From assembly GCA_002224055.1 (NCBI GenBank), contig AZLU01000331.1, positions 1 to 33,896 on the forward strand: a stretch of 33,896 nt of DNA. The letters are read 5' to 3'. Shown in pieces: positions 22,746-32,889 of the stretch. The translations under genes and the position numbers were made by a program. Position 1 is the stretch's first letter. Each line of letters opens with the position of its first letter. The notes beneath the pieces are model-generated. The model did not search any database, was not told the origin of the DNA, and saw nothing but the letters and a program-made list of their open reading frames with translations. The DNA is from Pezizomycotina sp. ARF18 (lineage: Eukaryota; Ascomycota).

Positions 22746-22764
22746 CCAATTTGTACAGAGGTAA

Positions 22765-23469
22765 GTAATTGATTCTATCACCGAATCTTTCCCAGCTAAG
22801 AGCCACTAGACCCTAATTTTTATCGATATTATTTTATTTATTCTACTGCAATTTTTTTTTCCTTTTTGTTGGGAATGTCACAATTAAAGTAGCTCTCCTT
22901 CTTCCTGAGATTTTCTCAGAAATTCCTTTTATATATATTCTTCTTTCTAGTTCTTCTCGCATTTTCCCAATGCAATGCTTGTGCTAATAGAAGCTATTGA
23001 AGTAACTTTTTGCTATTTTTCTTTTTATTTGTTAAATTTTTTTATAAAGTATTTTTATTTCAGGTTTTCTTCCGTTACCTTCTTTTCCTAGACCTCCTTC
23101 TTAACTTATCTACATTATTTGTCTCATTACTTATCTTCTTATATCCTCGTACCCTCCATTATCATCTGCAAGGACTAACGCTCAGATATGCAATAGGCAG
23201 AGAGACATATTATTGTCAGGTTCATTCTCAGAACGGGTGCGGAGAACACTCTATTCCATTAAAAAAAAAAAAAAAAGAAAAAAAAGAAAACCAACCCGGT
23301 TTCTTTCAATTGTTCGAAACCGTGGCATTGGTTTATATTGATTGATCTGTTTATATACAGAAAAGATATTTGCAGACAAGTCTGAAGGCTAACCACTATT
23401 AATAGATCATTCTATAGGGCTGTCAAAAAAAAAAGCCTGATAGAAAAAAACAATACTTGACGAGAGATA
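22765..23469. other. Upstream region of the permease gene
   Basis: A+T-rich with an A15 run at about 23261-23275. No gene seen. The 130 bases before the ATG at 23470 presumably include the promoter proximal region and 5' UTR of the permease, but I cannot point to a defined element. Confidence 0.45.
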
Positions 23470-26034
23470 ATGGCCAAAAATCCAAATCCTGGGCCTTCTG
23501 GAGCTCCGCGCCTTACCAAAGGTTTTGAAGGACGATGACCAGGCCTATTTGACTCACGGCCAGAGTGTTATGGAAACGATCCCCCAAGACGACGATGAGA
23601 GAGTGTTAGCTCAGATTGGCTACAGACAGGTAAACAATTACCAACCCCTCCTGCAATTATGTATCAGATAATATGATCTGCACATGCTCTCTATCTAGTT
23701 CACTAGCTAATATCGCTTCCACTTAGGAACTCCACGAGAGTTTAACCTGTGGTCGACAGTGAGCTATGCTGTCTCCATCCTTGGTGTTCTCGGCTCCGTG
23801 CCAGGAACCTTCAACATCCCTATCGCTTCTGGGGGCCCTGGTGCGGCAGTTTGGTGTTGGTTCTTCGGTTCGTTGATGTCAATGTGCATTGCGTGTTCTG
23901 GTAAGTAATAGAGGAAGCGGATGATCGATGTTATACTGTACCCAAGAATTTTTTTCCCCCTGTTTCAGAGGAAGAAACTCACGTAAGATATGTTTTATAT
24001 TAATTGCAATATGCATCGTGCTGATTTAAACTTTTCTTTCAAAATAGTCGCGGAACTGGTTTCTGCATACCCTACTGCCGGTGGAATGTACTTCGTTACA
24101 AAGTTCGTTGTTCCGGAGAGAAAAGTCGCCGTCTGGGCTTGGGTCATAGGATGGTGCAATTTTCTCGGACAGACGGCTGGTGTTGCCAGCGTCGCGTTTT
24201 CTGTTGCCCAGATGATACTGGCCACAGTCACAATGAACTCCCACTGGGACGGCGAAAAATATTCCTATGTTCCGTAAGTCTGCAAGTCGCCTTTTTATTT
24301 TAGAAGTGGAGAGAGGGAGCCGTCTTATGTCGAAAAAGCTGGCTAATTCTCCATTTAGAAACGCCGCACAAACCGTAGTGACACTATCGGTTTGCTCGTT
24401 GTTATGGGTGTCGTCTGCTCTTTCACTACAAGGTCCTTGCACAACATGATCTTGTGGTTTGCACCAATTAACAGTAAGCTTCTCCGAGATTCTATAAGGG
24501 TTCTTTGTGCCGCTTATTAATATATACTGCTGCAGTCACTGCGTCTATTGGAATATGCATCGCGCTTCTCGCTATGACGCCAGAGAAACAACCTGCGTCT
24601 TGGGTTTTTGGTCATGTCACGGACGGTTCGGGATGGGGAAGCAAGGGATTTTCATTTCTTCTCGGTAGGTCTTATATTAAAAATAAGAGAATTCTTGTCT
24701 CGTGCCCAGCCTCTCAGTAATTAATTTTTGGCCCTGCGGGAAAAATCTCGTAGAGAGAATTCTACGATTGTCGTAATTCACTTTGTCGGAATTTTCTTGC
24801 TAACAAAAATGGCGTGAAAGGTTTTGGCTGTCGCCTGGACGATGACGGACTATGATGGAACTTCCCATGCATGCTTTTGATAGCCTTACTGATTTGCTGT
24901 GTTTTCGCCCCATCTGGCCATTTTGTTGTACTAACTGTTTGATCCTTTCCCCTTCTCTTTCAGATGTCCGAAGAAACTCATCACGCCCAAACCCGCGCCC
25001 CGATTGCATTACATCTGCGGTTGCAATCTCGGGCATCGTCGGATGGATGATAACTATCACACTGTGCTTCTGCATTCAAGACCTTGACAGGGTTCTGGAA
25101 TCTCCAACGGGCATGGTTGCGCGCAGAATATTCCTCGATGCTGGCGGCCGTACTGGAGGAACCGCAATGTGGTTTTGGGTCATCCTTATTCAATTCTTTA
25201 CTGGTCTCTCAGCCATGTGGCTGATACTAGGATGGCTTATGCCTTTTCCAGGACGGCGCGTTCCCATTTTCTGAGTAAGTAAATTGTTTATAATTCTCTA
25301 ATATATTTGTGCTAAAATTCAGATTGCCATCAGTATCGCCTTTGCTGACATTCTTTCCGTTAAAACGCAGCTTTTTCCGCAAGATCAATCATTTTACGCA
25401 TACTCCTGTCAATTCTGTCTGGCTCGTCGTCGGCTGCTGTATCATACTAGTCCTAATAGCGTGGGGTCTTACAGCTACTATTTTGTCCATCTTCGCCATC
25501 ACTGCGCCGTGTCTCGATATTTCTTACATCGCCGTTATACTCGCTAGAAACATATACAGAAAGGAGGTCGAATTCGTTTATGGACCGTTTCACACTTGGA
25601 AGGCTCGGTAAACCGCTGAACTACATCGCGATCACCTGGGTTGTATTCATCAGCGTCGTCCTTTTCTTCCCGCCAGTCAGGCCGATTACTGGAAATAACA
25701 TGTAAACCCTTCTTCCTCTCTTTATTTTCTTTCACTGCCGCGCTATGCGACGGTCTAGTCCACTTTTGAGACATTTTGCTAATCACTCAATATTATTTGT
25801 TGGTTTAGGAACTATGCCGTTGCGGTCACTTTGTTCATCGGCGCCTTCTCTATGGTTTGGTGGTGGGCCGGAGCGAAGAAGTAAGTGTTGCTTTCAATAA
25901 GATGCCACTACTTTATGCATTGCTTAGCGTATTTTCTATTTTACTAATCACCCCACGTCTTATGCAGGAAATATACCGGACCGCGCACGAAGCTCCTCCT
26001 CTCTCAGCCTCTGCCGAACGAAACCGATGTCTGA
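23470..26034 (+). CDS. Amino-acid/GABA-type permease, APC superfamily
   Basis: Plasma- or organelle-membrane transporter of the fungal GABA/choline/amino-acid permease group (UGA4-like, APC superfamily), about 537 residues, the usual family length. Ten exons: 23470-23629, 23727-23900, 24048-24273, 24379-24473, 24536-24664, 24821-24868, 24964-25274, 25371-25701, 25809-25880 and 25968-26034. Family hallmarks in order: DDDERVLAQIGYRQ, EFNLWSTVSYAVSILG, GSVPGTFNIPIASGGPGA, VAELVSAYPTAGGMYF, GHVTDGSGWGSKGFSFLL, AWTMTDYDGTSH then MSEETHHAQTRAP, GRTGGTAMWFWV, FFPPVRPITGNNMNYA and KKKYTGPRTK near the C-terminus. About twelve hydrophobic segments are expected. The start at 23470 gives MAKNPNPGPSGAP and fits the family's short soluble N-terminus. 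The frame breaks by one base near 23519, 23735, 24822, 25006, 25219, 25251 and 25590, while all splice junctions except the one at 24821 join in phase. The exon 6 donor appears to be GC rather than GT. The substrate cannot be told from sequence. Confidence 0.85.
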
Positions 26035-26470
26035 AGATGGCAGAGCGTGCAATGGACTCGACCACGAGAGTGCGAAGAGCGCAATCCAGAATAACGCGAT
26101 TGATCAGCACATCATTCGACATCGAACCACCATATATAATTTTTTTTTTACGAGAGAACGGCCGGAAAGAAAGTCGCCTTGCATTCGCTGAGGCAATAAC
26201 GAAAAGGGCCTATCATTACGAGCTATGACGATAACGATATCCACTTTTTTCAATTTTCAAAGATATATGGACGATTCATGAAAAAAAAAAAAAAAAAAAA
26301 AAAAAAGGAAAGAACGAATTTTTCAAAAGGCAAAAAAAGCGCGAAAGAGATAACAGTTTTCCTTAGCTAAAAGAAAAGCTAGCGTTTTTGCATTGCTTAC
26401 TTTTTTTTTTTTTGGGGGGGGGGGGGGTATTCAGGGGCAAAGCAAATCTAGAAGGGAAGAGCAATCCCGG

Positions 26471-26502
<32 letters not shown>

Positions 26503-26640
26503 GACAAAAAAATGATTTGAAGTTATAAGATAATTTTCATTCACTCCCTCTTCCTTATTTGTTTCTTCTATCTTTTGGGTTAGCAAGTCTGCAAAGAACA
26601 AAACATAATCACTCATTTCACAACAATAAAACAAAGATCC
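26035..26640. other. Homopolymer-dense interval between convergent genes
   Basis: Downstream of the permease. It contains A26 at 26281-26306, T13 directly followed by G14 at 26401-26427, and A28 at 26471-26498. Nothing coding is visible. The permease 3' UTR should lie in the first few hundred bases. Confidence 0.7.
26401..26427. repeat. Compound homopolymer T13-G14
   Basis: Thirteen T followed directly by fourteen G. A similar T12-G10 junction occurs at 32735-32756. Confidence 0.95.
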
Positions 26641-26648
26641 TCCAAGAC

Positions 26649-27215
26649 CTAAAGCCAAATATTCCGTTTTGAATCATGAATTTCATCCTGCTGACTGGCT
26701 ACACAGTGATAGTAGAAGCACATATACAAAGACCTTGAAGTGAACTTACCATCATGAAAGAAGCAGCGTCCAGACCCAGAGCGGTTTACGATATAGTTTG
26801 AGCGTGGACTGCCACTCGCAGCGAGAGAAACTCCGATTACAATTTTCGGACATATAAGTGTAACCCGAACCTGTTCAGAGACATAGAAACAAATGAAGAA
26901 TTTACTCGACGAAAACTATTATCTCGGCGTCTCCCGTCCCTATTTGAATTGCGCCTACGTTAGTGTTGGATGGCAAATTTTTGCAATCTACGGCCGTAGC
27001 TAAGTGAGCTAAGAAAAAAAAAAAAGAAAAAAGCCTGGAATCCTTTCGTCTCCACACGTCCGCGGTGAGACCTTCCTTGGCCAATAGGTGACGGATCTTT
27101 CGTTTTTCCCGGAAAAAAAAGAAAAAAAAGCTCCGTCGTAGGGTCTTGCAGCAATCTTGAGATGCGGGCTACTCAGCAATCGACGATCGTAGCATGGAGT
27201 TTGGATGTTGCACAT
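26649..27215 (-). CDS. Candidate multi-exon small protein, unrecognised
   Basis: Minus strand. Exon-like pieces with canonical borders: 27008-26906 (acceptor ttag after a long T tract; reads LATAVDCKNLPSNTNVGAIQ, then GTGDAEIIVFVE up to gtaaat), 26870-26750 (acceptor acag; reads VRVTLICPKIVIGVSLAAS, then RSNYIVNRSGSGRCFFHD up to gtaagt), and 26698-26649 (acceptor gtag; ASQQDEIHDSKRNIWL, stop). The last junction, with a 51-nt intron, joins in phase; the earlier one is off by one base and its intron would be only 35 nt. An upstream ATG at 27213-27215 begins MCNIQTPCYDRR but its connection is unclear. It would be convergent with the permease. No family is recognised; the number of consistent borders makes it slightly better than the other candidates. 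Confidence 0.32.
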
Positions 27216-27219
27216 GCAT

Positions 27220-28350
27220 CACTTTACACACGCATTGCTGCCGAACGTCGTTTACAGGTTAGTCGGGTCATTATAGTTCACATGACTAAAAGGTGTGTGT
27301 TCGAAAAAAATTCCTGGCCTTACCTATCAATGGATTCTTGCTTCCTCCCACGTGGGGTAAAGTGAACAGCACGACGAATGAGATTCGAAGCTCGTTTATT
27401 AGTCGCAAAAAGAGGCTAAGAAATTCTGCGTCCTTTTTTTTTCTTACCTACTTGCTTGTTATTATTTATTTTTTCTTCTTTACCCTCTTTTTCCTTGTAC
27501 ATGCTAATAGGTGATAGGATGGGGTTTGCTTGCTGGCGTCCATCCACGCAGTCCAGCGCGCAGTCCGTTTGAAATTCTCTTGCCGTAAAGAGGATAAGCA
27601 AAAAGGTCCGTAAAGATCAAACCCCTTTAGTCACTTTTTTTTTCTTATACGCATGTTTAGTATAGGGGAGAGGCCCACAGTTACACTTACAAGTACTTAG
27701 GGGATCTGAGAGGTTCATTGGACGTAATCGAACGAGTAAGAAATAAATAAATTTAATACCGCACGTAAGATTAAGAGGAAAGAGCTGCGCGAAGCTAGAG
27801 GAAAGGAGTCAGGATGGGTCGAAGAGAGAAATAGAAGGAAAGAAACAGAACCAAAAAAGAAATAAGGGGAAAATATCAGGTCATATCATTCCTTTCAGTC
27901 GATAAGAGAGGGAGAGAGAGAAAAAAGCAGGTCTCCCGACCAGTAAGCTTCCTTCTCCTCAAGCACGCTTCAAGTGCCTATCCACCCTATATCCTTTTTT
28001 CGCTGTTGATCTAACCCTAAAATGAAACAAACCCAGGCGGAAAAACCGAAGGATATCTTCCGGTTTCTTTCGAGTCAGAGTGGTGTACAACGAGTAGAAC
28101 ACGCCATCTGTAGCTCTGTTTGAGCCCTACTCTCGGATCGAGCCGGCGCCGCGATAAAGTTTTTCATTGGCTTTCTCCATCGCCTGTCATGCCTCTACTT
28201 GAGACATTCACTAACCCGCCGGGCTTCATGCGCACAAAAAAAAAAGAAAGAAAGAAAAAAAAAAAAAGGAGGGCACAAGAAATGAAAAGATTATACTTTC
28301 ACAGAACTACGGTGGCTAATATTACCGACTAGAACTCCGTAGAAGTTTAA
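27220..28350. other. Gene-poor interval
   Basis: No gene supported. Low-complexity T-rich stretch at 27430-27500, purine-rich stretch at 27770-27930, A-rich stretch at 28237-28267. Open frames present are short and without motifs. Confidence 0.5.
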
Positions 28351-28355
28351 AGGTA

Positions 28356-28733
28356 ATGGGAAGGGGCACGGATTTGCCGTTAGAGCCCGTCATTTCTCTT
28401 GGAAATAAAACAAACGTATATCGGCATTGCTAAGGTAATCATCTTCTGCCAACTTATGCGGAAGTTATCCGACAAAAGTGCGCTCCTATTGCCGACAACG
28501 GAGCGGCAAAACGAACGGGAATATCTATAGACATTTCTGCGCTAGCGATAGGTAAGTCTTGCTTATTGTCGTAGCTACTGCTCTGAGAATGAACGGGTAA
28601 AAATTCGTATAAAAAATGATGAGGATAATAGGGAGTAATAACACCGGGTCAGCATAACTGGGGGCTAATCCGCTTAATTTGCAGCGGCGTAAACGGCATC
28701 TTTAACCTAGCGGCCACCGCCTTCGACGCCTAA
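28356..28733 (+). CDS. Candidate small gene, unrecognised
   Basis: ATG at 28356 reads MGRGTDLPLEPVISLGNKTN and, in the same frame after a TAA at about 28431, continues HLLPTYAEVIRQKCAPIADN and ISIDISALAI to a gtaagt donor at 28552. A ttgcag acceptor at 28684 would lead to GVNGIFNLAATAFDA and a TAA at 28731-28733, off by one base in phase. The in-frame stop and the phase error mean it needs at least two corrections. No family is recognised. Confidence 0.22.
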
Positions 28734-28739
28734 GCCCGC

Positions 28740-29885
28740 AAGTTTTTCAATTTTGTTTTCTTCCAACTTATCTGCAAAAGCTAGCGTGTGGCGCAGAAAC
28801 CAGGGAAGGCAGGCATGTTGAACCCCCACGATCAAATGCAGCCGCGATTCAATGCCGCACAACGCAACTATCACGGCAAATGGCACAGCAAAAGAGAAGA
28901 GCAAGAGGCTAAATCCACTAACTCTTGCACATTTGGACACTTGCTGTCAAGAAATCTCTTATTAGTGGTTTTTCTCGAAGCAAATTTCGCTCTGTTAAAC
29001 GCCATTACAAGGGTGTTTCTTCCCCGCATGAATTAATCAAGATTTACAACATGTTCCAATCTCAACCTGCGCCTGAGTCACGAACCGGGGAACGGCTAAC
29101 GCTTGATCTAAGCAGTTGATCTAAGCAGTTTACTTGTCAATTGAAGATCTTCCAACTGCGATATCGGCTTCGCGCTGTCTTGAGCGAGAATGCAAAGAGC
29201 GAAGGTGTAACATAAGCGTATATGATTCCTCTCTTCTCTCTCATTTATAAACAAAAGGCAAAATCTATTACTATGGCGCCATCGACCCTAAAATCTAAAA
29301 GATAGCTTTTCAATTTACAGTATTTGCCGGTATATTCACTATCTGCTGTTGTTTCGATATTTTTGTTTTAAATTTTTTTTTTTTTTTTTATGCGCCAACG
29401 CACTCCTCAATTTGGGCGCACTATATGTTATTATATATCAGAACTTCATTATTGAATCCTCCGAACCCTCCTCGCTAAAACTTACGCGATGCAGCCAGCC
29501 AGATATCGAAAACAAGCCATGTTCTAGATCTAAAACCAACTCGCCTGTTTCTTTTTCTGTGGAGTACCACCGTCAGCAATGGAACTTGGGGCTAGCCATT
29601 TTTTCTGGGCTGCACATGTCTCGAGATATATTTACATCCCCACTCTCAGCTATTTCCAGCTCAGCCATGTTAACGTTTTCGTATCAGCAAACATGAGAGG
29701 CTTAACAACGGAAAAAAAGAAGGTATGAAAAATGGAATTTACTCCTCAAGTCGTATTTACTATTAAAAGCTCGAAGAGGCTAAAAAAATGCAAAACGCTC
29801 TCATGATCGATCAATTGACTAAAAGAATTTCTTAACAAAAATTACTGTCCTTATACCTGTAACTGACAAGCATCATGAGATAGAG
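28740..29885. other. Gene-poor interval
   Basis: A G+C-richer patch at 28740-28930 is open on both strands (a 77-codon minus-strand frame at 28707-28940 has a hydrophobic start) but no motif is recognisable. A T-rich run lies at 29368-29388, followed by a 100-codon plus frame to 29696 without features. Confidence 0.45.
29103..29128. repeat. Perfect 13-bp tandem duplication
   Basis: TTGATCTAAGCAG occurs twice head to tail, followed by TT. It looks like a small replication-slippage duplication. Confidence 0.95.
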
Positions 29886-29888
29886 CGA

Positions 29889-30255
29889 ATGGAGATGGAG
29901 AAAAGCATTTTTGGAATGAGAGGAACTCCGGTCCCTCGAATCCAGAAAGGATCCACTTCCCCACTTCCCCGCACTCGGAATTCGTCGCTTTTTATATTTC
30001 TTTGTAAGTATTTTTTTCCACTAATAGAAAGAGGGTCTCCAATTGCTCAGTAGCATCTTGCTGCATTTTCCGTTGATAATTCCCTACCCAGCCAGTCTAC
30101 TCTGGTTTTCATTTATATTTTCATTTTTATTAGTGAGTTTTCTTTTCTTTCTTTCTTTCTTTTTTTTTTTTTTTTTTCAGAATGTGTTCCGGCTCCTCGT
30201 TACACCTGCTACGTGCGGTTCTTGGACCCTGACTACCTCTTATCGATTACCATGA
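29889..30255 (+). CDS. Candidate three-exon small membrane protein
   Basis: Exon 1 (29889-30003) starts MEMEKSIFGMRGTPVPRIQK and ends at a gtaagt donor. Exon 2 (30051-30132) follows a gctcag acceptor and reads SILLHFPLIIPYPASLLWF, then FIFSFLL, a plausible membrane span, ending at gtgagt. Exon 3 (30181-30255) follows an 18-T tract with cag and reads NVFRLLVTPATCGSWTLTTS to a TGA. Introns of 47 and 48 nt are at the short end for fungi. The exon 1-2 junction is off by one base; exon 2-3 is in phase. In another frame exon 3 reads on as RYTCYVRFLDPDYLLSITMT to a TAA near 30310. Total about 90 residues. No family is recognised. Confidence 0.3.
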
Positions 30256-30259
30256 CATT

Positions 30260-32885
30260 TTTCCCTTTGTCGGTATCGAAGCGCAATGACCACCTACCGT
30301 TCCAGCTCTAATTACAATATCATACTCAAATAGCTGCAGAATAGGGAAACTCCCCATCACTACCCAAGGAGATCATGACGAAAAGATGAGAAGGGAAAAA
30401 ACACACATTTCCCATATCAAAAAATCTTCCCAAAATAAAGAGGTATTAGGGAATATGCTAGATGGACAAGGGTGAAGGGGTGTGTCGACAGCAGCAGCCT
30501 GCATCGCATATGCTCGTCATGGTTATCATGTATCGTTTACTACTGTTCCCTCGCATTTTCTTTTCCCCTTCAACAAGCAACCATGCTATTTACCAGTGAT
30601 CATAGGAAATTGTGTTTTACTTTCTTTCTCCGCAATAAGATATCCCTTACTTATCCGATATCCTTGCCCTTTACAAGATTTCTTCTCTTTTAAGAAGAAA
30701 AAACTCTGCAAGCATGAAGAGATGGTGCAAAAAGGAGGGAAATCTTCAACGATTTTTCGGAACTTGTTGGGCGGTTCTTCCGTACCTCGCGTATTAACTT
30801 TACTAGCCTTTTCAACTGCTAATGGCCTGGTTATTTTTAAATGTTTTTTTTTTTTTTTTTTTTTTTTGGAAAATGATATCATCGTAGTAGCTTGTTTCTT
30901 TTTTGCTATATATAGTGAAGCATCGGTGGTGTTCGCATGTGACATTTTTTTTCTTTTCTTTTTTGGTGGTTTATGGAAATGTCTCGTATTTTACCACGCA
31001 ATCTGGGGAGCCGAGAGTCTGGGTAAACAAAGACAGATGAAAGGTAAGTAGTGTATCGTTACATCGATCTGAATTAAGCCTTTCATGGTATATGTTCTAC
31101 GTACCATGCAACTGTTTTCTTCTTCTTAAAGTATATACTTGCACATTTGGTTTGACTCATGTTCATGTTTATTGCTTGGAATAGAGAACAAACAATCCCG
31201 GCCGGATGTTTTTTTGGTTTTTTGTTTATAAAAAAAAAAAGACAAATCACCATGTTCGAAAACAAACGTCTTACCTCAGAAAAAAAAGCACCGCGACAGA
31301 CGAGGGGGTCCACAGACCGATGATAAGCATTCTGCAGCAATATCAAAACAAAAAAAATTTTTTTTTCATCTTTGATCTTTATTTATTATTTGTCTATTTT
31401 TTTCTCAATATTGGTGGTTAACCCGTATAGGCTGCTATTTAGACAAGAATGTGTCAGTTTATTTACAAGGGTTTCCCTCTCGGTTCTCATTTGATATTAC
31501 TGTTAAGTATTTAAGATTAATATTGATTGATATATTTCACAGGCATTGATCGAGCTAGGGGAACATCTGCAGTCGAAGGTTTTTTCTTTTTCTTTCTTCT
31601 TCGTCAATTAAAAAGACGATAAAAAAAAAAAAAAAAAAAAAAGATCGAGTTATGAATTTGTCGAGTAAGAAAATAGCCATTCACTTTTGGACATTATGAT
31701 AAGACGATTGTTGGCGAAAAAAAAAAAAAAAAAAAAAAAAACACTGAAGAACGGAAGGAAGAAAGGACAACTAGCTGATGACTGTTAGCTAGGATATGTA
31801 CATATTTTTGAAATTGTTAACGTATGATACATATGGAATAGATAGAAGGAAGAGGTTGAAGGAAACTTGGGTTAGTCTCGATCAGACTCCCGGACCAGCA
31901 AAAAAAGGAGAAAAAAAAAAAACGGCAGAACGATACCGTTGAGATAGACAACGAAACGAAGTGAAAAAAAAAGAGAAAAGCCTGGCCAGAGAAAATCACA
32001 AAGACGTATTTGCAAAAGATGACGCAAAAACAATCTGGAAAAGAAAAAAGAAACACAGGATGTACAGAGAAATAATAATAGGTAAAAATAATATCAACTT
32101 GAAACGGTAAAAAATTTTGGTGGAAAAAGTAAAGGATTTATCGAAGGAATAAGTGATTAACGGGGGATTGGAAAAAGAAAGAGTTGTTGTATACTGAAGT
32201 ATAAGGGAAAGGAAAAAGAAATTTGCATGTGCGTCGTGTCGATGAATTTTCGATGTGTTAGTTTTTTATTCGGAGGGTTCCACTCCGTCCATCCATATCG
32301 CGCCAACCATGCATTGAGAGAAGAACAAAATAATCGAAAAATAAAAGATAATGATAGAGAGGTAGAGAACAGTTATGAAAAAAAAAAATAAGAAAAAGGT
32401 GATGTTGGAAAACACGATAGGCCGCAGGAGGGAGGGAGGGACTTTATATACTTGGCATATTTGAAAGGAGCGAGAAGGGACAAACAAGAAAGACATACAT
32501 ACTTAACAAGAAATAGGAAGGGATGAAACTCACCCTATCTCAAAACGCCGACTCAATAGTGATTAGTGCTCGTAATACGATAAAAAAAACCAAAAGAAAA
32601 AAAAAGATGTGGCACAAGAAACAAACGCTTAACAGGGACAAAATATACATTATGTTAATACATGACTTAGGTGTCCGTAGACAAAAGAGGATAGACAGCA
32701 ATTGCTTTTTATTTATTTTTTTTTCTTTTTTTTATTTTTTTTTTTTGGGGGGGGGGTGTTTGGTTTGGAAAAATTCCCATTTCAATTGCTGCATAAAACG
32801 CCGTGGAATATCAATAAATATAGAAAAGAGTAAGAGAAAAGAAAGACAGAACGGCCAATAGAACGAGTTTCCAACTCAAGATCAT
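30260..32885. other. Gene-poor, homopolymer-rich interval
   Basis: Contains T24 at 30844-30867, A22 at 31621-31642, A25 at 31717-31741 and T12-G10 at 32735-32756. The 189-codon plus-strand frame at 30482-31051 crosses the T24 run and is not called. Purine-rich stretches at 31740-32060 and 32290-32400 give low-complexity shadow ORFs. I see no RNA gene. Confidence 0.55.
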
Positions 32886-32889
32886 GTTA

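Noticed and set aside
30482-31051. 189-codon plus-strand ORF
   Set aside because: Starts at GTG, spans a T24 homopolymer read as Phe8, and lies in T-rich DNA where stops are scarce; no motif is visible.
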